Assembly (NCBI GenBank): GCA_019425105.1
Contig: JAHYYD010000165.1
Span: 1 to 5,131, forward strand
Length of the DNA stretch: 5,131 bases
Direction of reading: 5' to 3'
Origin: Actinomycetota bacterium
GTDB taxonomy: Bacteria > Actinomycetota > Actinomycetes > Actinomycetales > Actinomycetaceae
Shown: positions 1-4,922 of the stretch, piece by piece
Numbering within the stretch: the first letter of the stretch is position 1
Layout of the letters: each line of letters begins with the position of its first letter
Translations under genes and position numbers: made by a program
Notes under the pieces: model-generated
Told to the model about the DNA's origin: nothing
The model's database searches: none
What the model saw: the letters and a program-made list of their open reading frames with translations, nothing else

Positions 1-98
1 GCCTGTCGGACGTCGGGGCGCGGATCGGCGTCCTGTGGGGTTTCTTCGCCGTGATCGCGGGGCTGGCACTGGTACAGTTCCGTTATCACAGGGAGTAA
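1..98 (+). CDS. C-terminal end of a membrane protein, probably ABC-2 type transporter permease (5' partial)
   Basis: The frame whose codons begin at base 3 is open from the left edge and stops at TAA 96-98, giving 31 visible residues. They hold one hydrophobic stretch (about IGVLWGFFAVIAGLALV) followed by a short basic tail (QFRYHRE). A final transmembrane helix with a charged cytoplasmic tail is the usual end of ABC-2 type exporter permeases. The TetR-family repressor gene starts only 22 bases downstream on the same strand, a common arrangement for drug-efflux operons. The transporter identity is an inference from this end and its neighbour; any polytopic membrane protein with a C-terminal helix would look similar. 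The start and most of the gene lie outside the window. Confidence 0.55.
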   Translation, partial: LSDVGARIGVLWGFFAVIAGLALVQFRYHRE

Positions 99-120
99 CG
101 TCCATCGAAGCGGAGAGTCC

Positions 121-837
121 ATGCCGTCGTCACGCCAGCGCGCACTATCGCGAGACATCATCTTGTCGACCGCGCTCGACCTGGTGGACGAGGAGGGACT
201 CTCCGCTTTGTCTCTGCGGTCCTTGGGAAAGCGCCTCGGCGTCTCCCAGGCCGCTTTTTATCGCCATTTCCCCGACAAGGCGGCGCTCCTGGAGGGCATC
301 GCCGAGCAGGTCTGGCGCCTCACGTTCGAGGCCTTCCTGGGCCGCGTCGACGACGGGGCGGTCGGCGTGGCGGCAACACCGACGAACGAGGCATCGGTAC
401 CGACCGAGGGCGCCCCGGCCTCGCCCCTGCTGACCTACATGCGCGCCTACGCGCACTGCCTGGCCTCCACGCTGCGTTCCCACCCGGGCGCGGTCATGCT
501 GCTGCTCACGCACCCGATGTCAACGCCCGAGCAACTCTCGCTCCTGGCGCGCGTGTTCGTGACGCTCGCCCGGCGCGGTTTCACGCCGAACGCGGACATG
601 CTGGGGCTCGTGAACGCCGTGTCGATCTACACGACGGCCTTCGTCGCCGCCGAGGTCGTTCCGCCCGTGGGCGGCTCCCCCGAGCAGCCGGTCGACCTGT
701 CGGCCGCGAGCGCTGCCCTCGATCCCGAGGATGCGCAGGCGCTGCGCCCGCTCATCGAGGACCTTCTGGACGGCCGCTACGATTTCAACGCCCAGTTTGA
801 GCGCGGCCTGGAGGCGATCCTGCGCGGCTGGGCCTAG
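121..837 (+). CDS. TetR/AcrR-family transcriptional repressor (TetR_C-like ligand domain)
   Basis: This is a 238-residue dimeric one-component repressor, expected to bind an operator through its N-terminal domain and release it when a small molecule, often a drug, enters the C-terminal pocket. Residues 10-57 are a textbook TetR helix-turn-helix: ALDLVDEEG (18-26), LRSLGKRLGVS (32-42), then AFYRHFPDKAALL (45-57). The C-terminal half resembles the TetR_C domain of tetracycline-repressor-like proteins, with LRSHPGAVMLLL at 118-129, TLARRGFTPNADML at 148-161 and a helix ending in AAEV at 176-179. Residues about 76-101 form a Gly/Ala/Pro/Thr-rich, probably flexible insert between the DNA-binding and ligand domains, longer than usual. 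The start has GGAGAG at 112-117. It follows a probable exporter permease by 22 bases, so it likely controls that operon, whose promoter would be left of the window. The ligand is unknown. The stop overlaps that of the convergent glycosyltransferase gene. Confidence 0.92.
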   Translation: MPSSRQRALSRDIILSTALDLVDEEGLSALSLRSLGKRLGVSQAAFYRHFPDKAALLEGIAEQVWRLTFEAFLGRVDDGAVGVAATPTNEASVPTEGAPASPLLTYMRAYAHCLASTLRSHPGAVMLLLTHPMSTPEQLSLLARVFVTLARRGFTPNADMLGLVNAVSIYTTAFVAAEVVPPVGGSPEQPVDLSAASAALDPEDAQALRPLIEDLLDGRYDFNAQFERGLEAILRGWA

Positions 838-1988
838 CTGACCAGTGTTTCGACCTCGCGCACGATGCGCTTGGTGCCGCCCAGAGAGGACAGTTCCTCG
901 CGCAGTCCCCGGATTCCCGAGGCCAGGGCCGGTTCATCGACGAGTCGGCGGGCGGCGCGCGCGATGAGCGTCGGCTGGGAAGCGCGCACGGTCAGGCCGC
1001 AGCGCGCGTTGTCCACGGCCTCGGCGTTGAATTGGCGTTCGAAGACGCGACCCGGGACGATGACCTGGGGGACGGCGGAGGACAGGGCGTCCATCATTGA
1101 GTTTTGCCCGCCATGGTGCACGAAGACGCAGGCGCGTGGCAGGAGCTCGGCGAAGTCGAAGCGGGGCGCACAGTACACCGTGTAACCACCTGAGACCTGG
1201 GTGGCCTCGGGCACGCCCGCGACGTACACGTCGCATCCGAGGGCCTCGGCGAGCTCTCGCCCGGCGCGCACGGCGACGCCCGCGGGGACGCTTCCCGCGC
1301 CGAGGTAGACGAGGGCACAGTCGCGATTCTTCGCTGTCAGGGCGGGTGGCTCGTCGAGGAACCCGCAGTAGACGGCCCGCTCCCCTGGGCGCGGTTCCAG
1401 GGTCGGGCAGCTCGGGATGAAGCGGCGCCGCATCCCCTCAAGGACCGTCAGGGACGAGGCCGGGGCGGGCATGCCCATCTCGCGCAGGAGGCGTCGAATG
1501 CCCGCGGATTTGCGCGGGTTGGAAGCATAGGAGGCGGTCGTCGGCTGTGAGCTGCTGCCCACGCAGGGGATGGCCTCGGCGCGGGCGGCGATGACGGCGG
1601 CGAGACTGAATTCGGAGTAGACCACGTCGGGGCGCGCGGCTCGCATCTGGGCGCGGAGCGTATCGACGGCCGCGCGCGTGTAGCGCTCGTCGAGAGCGCC
1701 GGTCAGCCAGAGGACTTCCTCGAAGCTGCGCACGGGCTTGCGGCCCATGAGTCCGAGGCGCGAGGCCAGGGGGAAAGTGTGGCGGGCGATGGCCTCGGGA
1801 AGGCCGAGGGGCGAGGGCACCGGAATCTCGAGCGTCGGAGCGATGGGATCCGCGCAGTTGCCGTCATCTCCCCACGCGAGCGTGACCTCGTGGCCACCAT
1901 CCCGGAAGGCGCGGGCGACGCGCTGCGCGCGCGACCACGGCCCGCCCATCCGCGAGCGGGCGACCATGGGAACGACGAGAACCTTCAC
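834..1988 (-). CDS. GT-B fold glycosyltransferase (GT1/YjiC-like)
   Basis: The product is 384 residues, close to the usual length of bacterial GT1 enzymes, which move a sugar from a nucleotide-sugar donor to a small molecule or lipid in the cytoplasm. It starts with a Rossmann strand, MKVLVVPMV, and the helix/strand AFRDGGHEVTLAWG (27-40). The C-terminal domain opens with LVYLGAGSVPAG (226-237) and carries the donor-site signature HHGGQNSMMDAL at 291-302, then PQVIVPG (307-313) and ERQFNAE (317-323), the counterpart of the DQ..NA motif. The N-terminal Gly-His catalytic segment usual in GT1 is not seen; that loop reads RMGGPWSRA (13-21). There is no signal peptide or membrane helix. The start is GTG; no good Shine-Dalgarno precedes it, but a TACCCT box ends six bases upstream, which suggests a leaderless transcript. 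An alternative ATG at residue 8 would cut the first strand. Donor and acceptor cannot be told from the sequence. Confidence 0.85.
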   Translation of the reverse strand: MKVLVVPMVARSRMGGPWSRAQRVARAFRDGGHEVTLAWGDDGNCADPIAPTLEIPVPSPLGLPEAIARHTFPLASRLGLMGRKPVRSFEEVLWLTGALDERYTRAAVDTLRAQMRAARPDVVYSEFSLAAVIAARAEAIPCVGSSSQPTTASYASNPRKSAGIRRLLREMGMPAPASSLTVLEGMRRRFIPSCPTLEPRPGERAVYCGFLDEPPALTAKNRDCALVYLGAGSVPAGVAVRAGRELAEALGCDVYVAGVPEATQVSGGYTVYCAPRFDFAELLPRACVFVHHGGQNSMMDALSSAVPQVIVPGRVFERQFNAEAVDNARCGLTVRASQPTLIARAARRLVDEPALASGIRGLREELSSLGGTKRIVREVETLVS

Positions 1989-1994
1989 GATTCA

Positions 1995-2000
1995 AGGGTA
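1995..2000 (-). promoter_or_regulatory. Candidate -10 box for a leaderless glycosyltransferase mRNA
   Basis: Read on the minus strand, TACCCT fits the actinobacterial -10 pattern TAnnnT and ends six bases before the GTG start codon. No Shine-Dalgarno lies between the box and the GTG, which fits an mRNA beginning at or next to the start codon. No convincing -35 hexamer is present at 16-18 bases. This is an inference from spacing alone. Confidence 0.3.
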
Positions 2001-2047
2001 CGCCGCTCGCAACACGGCGCAGACACTCACAGAGCGCCATAACCCCG

Positions 2048-2081
2048 CCCGGCCTCGTGTCACCTGACAAACGAGGCCGGG
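2048..2081. repeat. Perfect 11-bp inverted repeat in the divergent intergenic region
   Basis: CCCGGCCTCGT (2048-2058) is followed after 12 bases by its exact reverse complement ACGAGGCCGGG (2071-2081). The loop itself contains a smaller inverted repeat, GTCA-CC-TGAC (2059-2068). Neither strand has a T-run after the stem, so it is not a classical Rho-independent terminator. It sits between two divergent genes, so no gene inside the window ends here. It could be an operator, a transcription insulator, a Rho-type hairpin or a relic of a lost gene. Confidence 0.75.
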
Positions 2082-2132
2082 GCGACGTCCGCGCAGATCA
2101 CCGCGAAAACGACGAAGACCTTCACAAGCCCA

Positions 2133-2195
2133 GGTCAGATTGCTCAGGAGCACTACAAAACCTTGACCGGTAAACTGGCTCTGGTCACGGTCAGA
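2133..2195. repeat. GGTCA-type repeats upstream of the ARH-family gene
   Basis: GGTCAGA occurs twice in direct orientation (2133-2139 and 2189-2195). A further GGTCA lies at 2183-2187 and its complement TGACC at 2164-2168, which makes the inverted pair TGACC-N14-GGTCA. A TAAACT hexamer that could serve as a -10 box (2171-2176) lies within the inverted pair, but it has no good -35 partner. The cluster may be a regulator binding site for the gene starting at 2216; the repeats are short enough that chance is a real alternative. Confidence 0.35.
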
Positions 2196-2203
2196 ACCCA
2201 CGC

Positions 2204-2210
2204 GAGGAGG
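2204..2210 (+). promoter_or_regulatory. Strong Shine-Dalgarno of the ARH-family gene
   Basis: GAGGAGG lies five bases before the ATG at 2216, close to the perfect anti-16S complement. It fixes the start of the ADP-ribosylglycohydrolase-like protein and suggests efficient translation. Confidence 0.85.
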
Positions 2211-2215
2211 CACCC

Positions 2216-3361
2216 ATGGACCGGCGAGATCGCATCCGAGGAGCAATGATCGGCTGCGCCGCAGGAGACGCACTGGGTTACCCGGTCGAAAGACTCTCAG
2301 AGACCGCGATAGCCGAACGCTACGGGCTCCGCGGAATCACCGACTACGACTTGGACGAGAACGGAACCGCGCGTATCACCGCAGACACACAACTCATGCT
2401 GCTCAGCGCAAATGGGATCCTCTTCGCTCACACGCGAGGAGCCCTGCGCGGGATCATGGCCCCTGTGTACCAGTATTTCGACGCTTTCTACTTTGACTGG
2501 TACCGGGTGCAGACAACCGAACGTGCATCCCGAAGTCGGGTGGGATGGATCAGCGCCTACCCTTCGTCGTCCGCACAGCGCGCTCTTTCTCCCACCTCCA
2601 TGAAGGTCTTTAGTTCCGATAAGTTCGGCTCAATGGATGAGCCCGTCAATGATTCCAAAGGCTCCGGATGCCTGCTGAGGGCCGTTCCCATTGGCCTGTC
2701 CTACTCCGACGACCCCGCCTATATTCTCGACCTGGCGGCAAACACGGCTGCCCTCACACACGGCCACAAACTTGCTTGGATATCGTCGGGGGCACTAGCC
2801 CTCATCATCTCACTCATCATTCACCAGGAGCTCTCCATCACCGAGGCCGTCAACCAAACACTGAAGGCTCTGGAGGAGACCTTCCCCGATTCCCGCACCA
2901 CGGTCGTGTACGAGTTGTTGCGGAGCATCCGCCCGGCGGTGTCGCTCGCTTCCTCAGCCTCAAGTGACCTGGACGCCATCCATTCCCTCGGCGAGGGGTG
3001 GGTCGCCGAGGAGGCTTTAGCGATCGGCCTCCTCTGCGCACTGCGCCACGAAAACGACATTGCAGGAGCGATGACTTTCGCTGCCAACCACGGAGGCAAC
3101 TCCAACACAACTGCGGCGATCGCAGGCATGTTGGTGGGAGCACGTATTGGCTTCAGCGCGATCCCCGACAGGTTCGTTGACAGGCTCGAGCTCGTCGATG
3201 TCATCCTCGAGCTCGCCGACGACGTCACCACAGACTGTCCAATGTCCGATTGGGGCCCGAGTAATCCAGTGTGGGAACACAAGTACACCTACTGCGACTA
3301 CGCGTATTGGCGCAGGCGGAACCCAGACATCGGGAAAGGCCCACAAGAGGAAACTGACTAA
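2216..3361 (+). CDS. ADP-ribosylglycohydrolase (DraG/ARH) family protein with a degenerate metal site
   Basis: Active relatives remove ADP-ribose from proteins, nucleic acids or small molecules using two Mg2+ or Mn2+ ions. The 381-residue frame is intact and carries the family landmarks in order: GAMIGCAAGDALGYPVE (9-25), TADTQLML (55-62), NDSKGSGCLLR (145-155), ALTHGH (179-184), LGEGWVAEEALA (258-269) and NHGGNSNTTAAIAG (291-304). Against the family pattern, the first acidic motif (T/S-D-D-T) has become T55-A56-D57-T58, and the last (GDSDSTG) has become G294-N295-S296-N297-T298-T299. In human ARH3 the equivalent ligands are T76, D77, D78, D314, D316 and T317, so three of four aspartates are lost, while E25 (equivalent to ARH3 E41) remains. 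The cysteine/proline-rich RAPG..C stretch usual before NDSKG is also replaced. Low or altered hydrolase activity is therefore likely; ADP-ribose or nucleotide binding may persist. Codon choice has visibly more A/T at third positions than in the two genes to the left, hinting at separate ancestry. No ADP-ribosyltransferase is seen nearby. Confidence 0.88.
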   Translation: MDRRDRIRGAMIGCAAGDALGYPVERLSETAIAERYGLRGITDYDLDENGTARITADTQLMLLSANGILFAHTRGALRGIMAPVYQYFDAFYFDWYRVQTTERASRSRVGWISAYPSSSAQRALSPTSMKVFSSDKFGSMDEPVNDSKGSGCLLRAVPIGLSYSDDPAYILDLAANTAALTHGHKLAWISSGALALIISLIIHQELSITEAVNQTLKALEETFPDSRTTVVYELLRSIRPAVSLASSASSDLDAIHSLGEGWVAEEALAIGLLCALRHENDIAGAMTFAANHGGNSNTTAAIAGMLVGARIGFSAIPDRFVDRLELVDVILELADDVTTDCPMSDWGPSNPVWEHKYTYCDYAYWRRRNPDIGKGPQEETD

Positions 3362-3371
3362 GCAGCAAAAC

Positions 3372-3400
3372 GCGCGGATGGCAAAGTTTGCTACACGCGC
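3372..3400. repeat. Interrupted palindrome just after the ARH-family gene
   Basis: GCGCG (3372-3376) and GCAAA (3381-3385) are mirrored about base 3386 by TTTGC (3387-3391) and CGCGC (3396-3400), with a symmetrical four-base mismatch on each side. It begins ten bases after the TAA stop. It could fold as an end-of-transcript hairpin, but no T-run follows, so a binding site is equally possible. Confidence 0.4.
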
Positions 3401-3426
3401 TAGCCCGCCTCTGCCTCGTTCTGTCT

Positions 3427-3453
3427 CTCAGGCATGAGGCCAGGCTGAGTTTT
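3427..3453 (+). terminator. Weak candidate terminator after the ARH-family gene
   Basis: CTCAG (3427-3431) pairs with CTGAG (3445-3449) across a 13-base loop, and TTTT follows directly (3450-3453). The stem is only five pairs, so this is a poor intrinsic terminator. It is the only stem with a U-tract between the ARH-family gene and the next gene. Confidence 0.25.
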
Positions 3454-3540
3454 GGGACCAACTCACCGAGGTATCGCTGCTAAGCTGGTTCTCAGTCGCG
3501 CACCCGCAGCGCACCAGGGCATCGACGCAAGGAAGGTCCG

Positions 3541-3768
3541 ATGAACACCGACAAGATCGAGGACGTCATGTCCGAACTGCTGGGCGAGGGCTATCGAATC
3601 GTCTGGGAGGACGGCACCCTCTCCCCCGCGATCGACTGGGTGGACTGGATCGAAGATCCGGAGGATGAGGAGAAGGAGAAGGTCGAGGTCACCTTCCAGG
3701 ACGGCTCGACCCGCACCTTTGACAAGGGTGTTCCCATGCGCCAGATCTGGCACGAGGACGTCGACTGA
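3541..3768 (+). CDS. Small acidic protein of unknown function (75 aa)
   Basis: I do not recognise a family. The frame is believable as a gene: AAGGAAGG at 3529-3536 sits four bases before the ATG, and nearly every codon ends in G or C as in the genes at the left of the window. The protein is strongly acidic, with a patch EDPEDEEKEK at 38-47. Two segments look alike, RIVWEDGTL (19-27) and VEVTFQDGSTRTF (48-60), suggesting two similar beta-hairpins around Asp-Gly turns. It has four tryptophans (W22, W33, W36, W70) and ends in an acidic tail. There is no signal peptide, membrane helix, cysteine or metal motif. It appears monocistronic: the ARH-family gene ends about 180 bases upstream and the next gene is on the other strand. 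It is probably a soluble cytoplasmic protein; binding a basic partner or acting as a nucleic-acid mimic is possible but unsupported beyond charge. Confidence 0.75.
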   Translation: MNTDKIEDVMSELLGEGYRIVWEDGTLSPAIDWVDWIEDPEDEEKEKVEVTFQDGSTRTFDKGVPMRQIWHEDVD

Positions 3769-3914
3769 GCAGCGCTCGCGGGCCTGCAGGATCTCAACAC
3801 TCTGCATGCCACTGTGGCTGCCAACAATGGCAGACGCTACACACGCAGGTCTGCATGGAACTGGGGTTCTAGTGCCCTCAAGCTAGACACATAACCGCCA
3901 GCGACCCTTCGAGG

Positions 3915-4460
3915 CTACAGTTCGAGCCTCATGTGCACGAGCTCCTGGTAGCTCACAGCCGTGGACCGGTAGCCTCGGGGGTTGCGCCCGTACTCCTCGA
4001 ACCCCGCGCGCCGATAGAGGGACAGCGCGCGTTCATTGTCAGCCACCACCTCGAGCTCGAGCTGGGTGTATCCCGCCCGGCGCGCACAGTCGATGCACGA
4101 CTCCATGAACACTCGTCCGATCCCCATCCCCCAGTAATCTTTGAGGACGCTGATCCCAAAGCGCGCGCGGTGAACTACCTTGCGTCTACCGCCCACCGCC
4201 GTAATTCCGGCGCTTCCCACGATCCGTCCATCCAGGATGGCGACGAGTTCAACCTCATTGCCACTGCGCTCCGTTTCCGCCAGCGAGCGAGCCTCCTGTT
4301 CATCGTCGGCGCTTTGCTCATCCGGGTAGGACAGCAGGTAGTCAGTCTCCGCATGCGTGCGCTGTATGATGTCACGCAGCGCACGAGCATCCGACGCGAC
4401 GGCATTCCTCACGAGGAGTTCCACCCCACCCTGTAACAGCACCGTTTCGGCGTACCTCAT
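3915..4460 (-). CDS. GNAT-family N-acetyltransferase
   Basis: This is a cytoplasmic enzyme of 181 residues expected to transfer acetyl from acetyl-CoA to an amine on a small molecule, peptide or protein N-terminus. The GNAT core is clear: the N-terminal segment VELLVRNAVASDARAL (13-28), strands VELVAILDGRIVGSAGI (70-86), motif A with FGISVLKDYWGMGIGRVFME (101-120), where WGMGIG binds the CoA pyrophosphate, and motif B with LELEVVADNERALSLYRRAGF (134-154), ending EEYGR. The arrangement resembles RimI/RimJ-like and YhhY-like acetyltransferases, but the substrate cannot be read from it. The frame stays open upstream to an ATG at 4523. I chose 4460 because GAGGAGG lies six bases before it and the fold starts there; the extra 21 residues look unstructured and basic. 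It is convergent with the 75-residue gene, and its start is divergent from the toxin-antitoxin operon. Confidence 0.88.
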   Translation of the reverse strand: MRYAETVLLQGGVELLVRNAVASDARALRDIIQRTHAETDYLLSYPDEQSADDEQEARSLAETERSGNEVELVAILDGRIVGSAGITAVGGRRKVVHRARFGISVLKDYWGMGIGRVFMESCIDCARRAGYTQLELEVVADNERALSLYRRAGFEEYGRNPRGYRSTAVSYQELVHMRLEL

Positions 4461-4466
4461 CGTCGG

Positions 4467-4473
4467 CCTCCTC
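4467..4473 (-). promoter_or_regulatory. Shine-Dalgarno deciding the GNAT start
   Basis: On the minus strand GAGGAGG lies six bases before the ATG whose first base is 4460. The upstream in-frame ATG at 4523 has no comparable site, so the shorter protein is preferred. Confidence 0.8.
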
Positions 4474-4518
4474 GTCTCCCTAGCCGCACGGTTCTTGACA
4501 ACAGTGTGAACGCCCCGC

Positions 4519-4524
4519 AGCATA
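4519..4524 (-). promoter_or_regulatory. Candidate -10 box of the GNAT gene
   Basis: Minus-strand TATGCT matches TAnnnT and would place the mRNA start about 50 bases before the ATG at 4460, leaving room for the Shine-Dalgarno. No good -35 is found at 16-18 bases. It also falls over the upstream alternative ATG, which would then not be translated from this transcript. Confidence 0.3.
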
Positions 4525-4655
4525 CTGTCAGCTTGAAATAGCTACACGCTCCAGACCTCAGCCCTCCCAATGACCGGGCAGCGCTGACGGCAATCATCAG
4601 GCAGAGACAGGACCGTTCAGGCAGCTTTACCCACTAGGGCCAACACCATTGCACA

Positions 4656-4683
4656 TTGACACCAGAGCGACATAGAATACATT
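4656..4683 (+). promoter_or_regulatory. Candidate promoter of the toxin-antitoxin operon
   Basis: TTGACA (4656-4661), a perfect -35, is followed after 16 bases by TACATT (4678-4683), a TAnnnT -10. An alternative -10, TAGAAT at 4673-4678, is closer to consensus but has only TTGCAC (4649-4654) at 18 bases as its -35. Either places the mRNA start shortly before the Shine-Dalgarno at 4696. The -10 is covered by a perfect palindrome, as expected for an autorepressed toxin-antitoxin promoter. Confidence 0.55.
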
Positions 4684-4689
4684 GTATTC
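4675..4689. promoter_or_regulatory. 15-bp perfect palindrome, likely antitoxin operator
   Basis: GAATACA (4675-4681) and TGTATTC (4683-4689) are exact reverse complements around a single central base. The site overlaps the candidate -10 box and ends 17 bases before the antitoxin ATG. Ribbon-helix-helix antitoxins bind short palindromes at their own promoter, so this is the best candidate for the RelB-type autorepression site. Binding is inferred from position and symmetry. Confidence 0.65.
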
Positions 4690-4695
4690 ACCACC

Positions 4696-4701
4696 GGGAG
4701 G
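4696..4701 (+). promoter_or_regulatory. Shine-Dalgarno deciding the antitoxin start
   Basis: GGGAGG lies five bases before the ATG at 4707. It selects that codon over the in-frame TTG at 4656, which falls in the -35 box and would add 17 residues outside the ribbon-helix-helix fold. Confidence 0.8.
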
Positions 4702-4706
4702 TCACC

Positions 4707-4922
4707 ATGCCCACCATGACGATGCGCCTTGACGAGACAGACGCCGAGGTCGTGCGCAAGTACGCCGAATTTGAAGGAAAAACAATCTCTGACTTCGTTC
4801 GAGATGCCGTCTTCGAGAAGATCGAGGACCAGCAGGATCTCGCCACCCTGCGCGAAGCACTCGCTGCAGACAACGGCGTTCGCTACACCCACGAGCAGGT
4901 ACTCGCACAGCTGGGCCTGTGA
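4707..4922 (+). CDS. RelB-like ribbon-helix-helix antitoxin
   Basis: This 71-residue antitoxin neutralises the RelE-type toxin encoded directly downstream and, as a dimer, represses the operon. Residues 3-8 (TMTMRL) form the DNA-contacting beta-strand; ETDAEVVRKYAEFEG (10-24) and ISDFVRDAVFEKIE (27-40) are the two helices of the ribbon-helix-helix fold. Residues about 41-71, ending VRYTHEQVLAQLGL, are the tail expected to wrap around the toxin; the closing Y-T-H-E-(E/Q)-V/L pattern is common in this RelB/DUF6290-type family. The length is typical. The start is set by GGGAGG at 4696-4701. The TGA stop abuts the toxin ATG without a base between, so the two are almost surely translationally coupled. 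A palindrome at 4675-4689 is the likely operator. Confidence 0.9.
   Translation: MPTMTMRLDETDAEVVRKYAEFEGKTISDFVRDAVFEKIEDQQDLATLREALAADNGVRYTHEQVLAQLGL

Noticed and set aside
2821..3288. 155-codon open frame on the minus strand inside the ARH-family gene
   Set aside because: It lies wholly within a clearly recognisable gene on the other strand, and its translation has a serine-rich, low-complexity look without any motif.
3463..3807. 114-codon minus-strand frame covering the 75-residue gene
   Set aside because: The plus-strand frame has a good Shine-Dalgarno and coherent codon use; the leucine-rich antisense translation is the usual mirror of GAG/GAC-rich codons.
3818..3833. CTGCCA-ACAA-TGGCAG hairpin as terminator between the 75-residue gene and the GNAT gene
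   Set aside because: The six-pair stem has no T-run on either strand, so it is not supported as an intrinsic terminator; chance is likely.
3911..3930. GAGGCT / AGCCTC inverted repeat over the GNAT stop codon
   Set aside because: It is short, lies mostly in coding sequence and has no T-run on the minus strand.
3933..4436. 167-codon plus-strand frame antisense to the GNAT gene
   Set aside because: The minus-strand GNAT motifs are unambiguous; this is a shadow frame of a G+C-rich gene.
4461..4523. N-terminal extension of the GNAT protein to the ATG at 4523
   Set aside because: The internal start at 4460 has GAGGAGG at ideal spacing, the fold begins there, and a candidate -10 box overlaps the upstream ATG.
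4495..4526. Plus-strand promoter with TTGACA (4495-4500) and CATACT (4521-4526)
   Set aside because: The spacing of 20 bases is too long and the -10 lacks the first T; a better promoter lies nearer the antitoxin.
4656..4706. N-terminal extension of the antitoxin from TTG at 4656
   Set aside because: This TTG is part of the TTGACA -35 box, and the ribbon-helix-helix strand starts at the ATG at 4707 behind GGGAGG.
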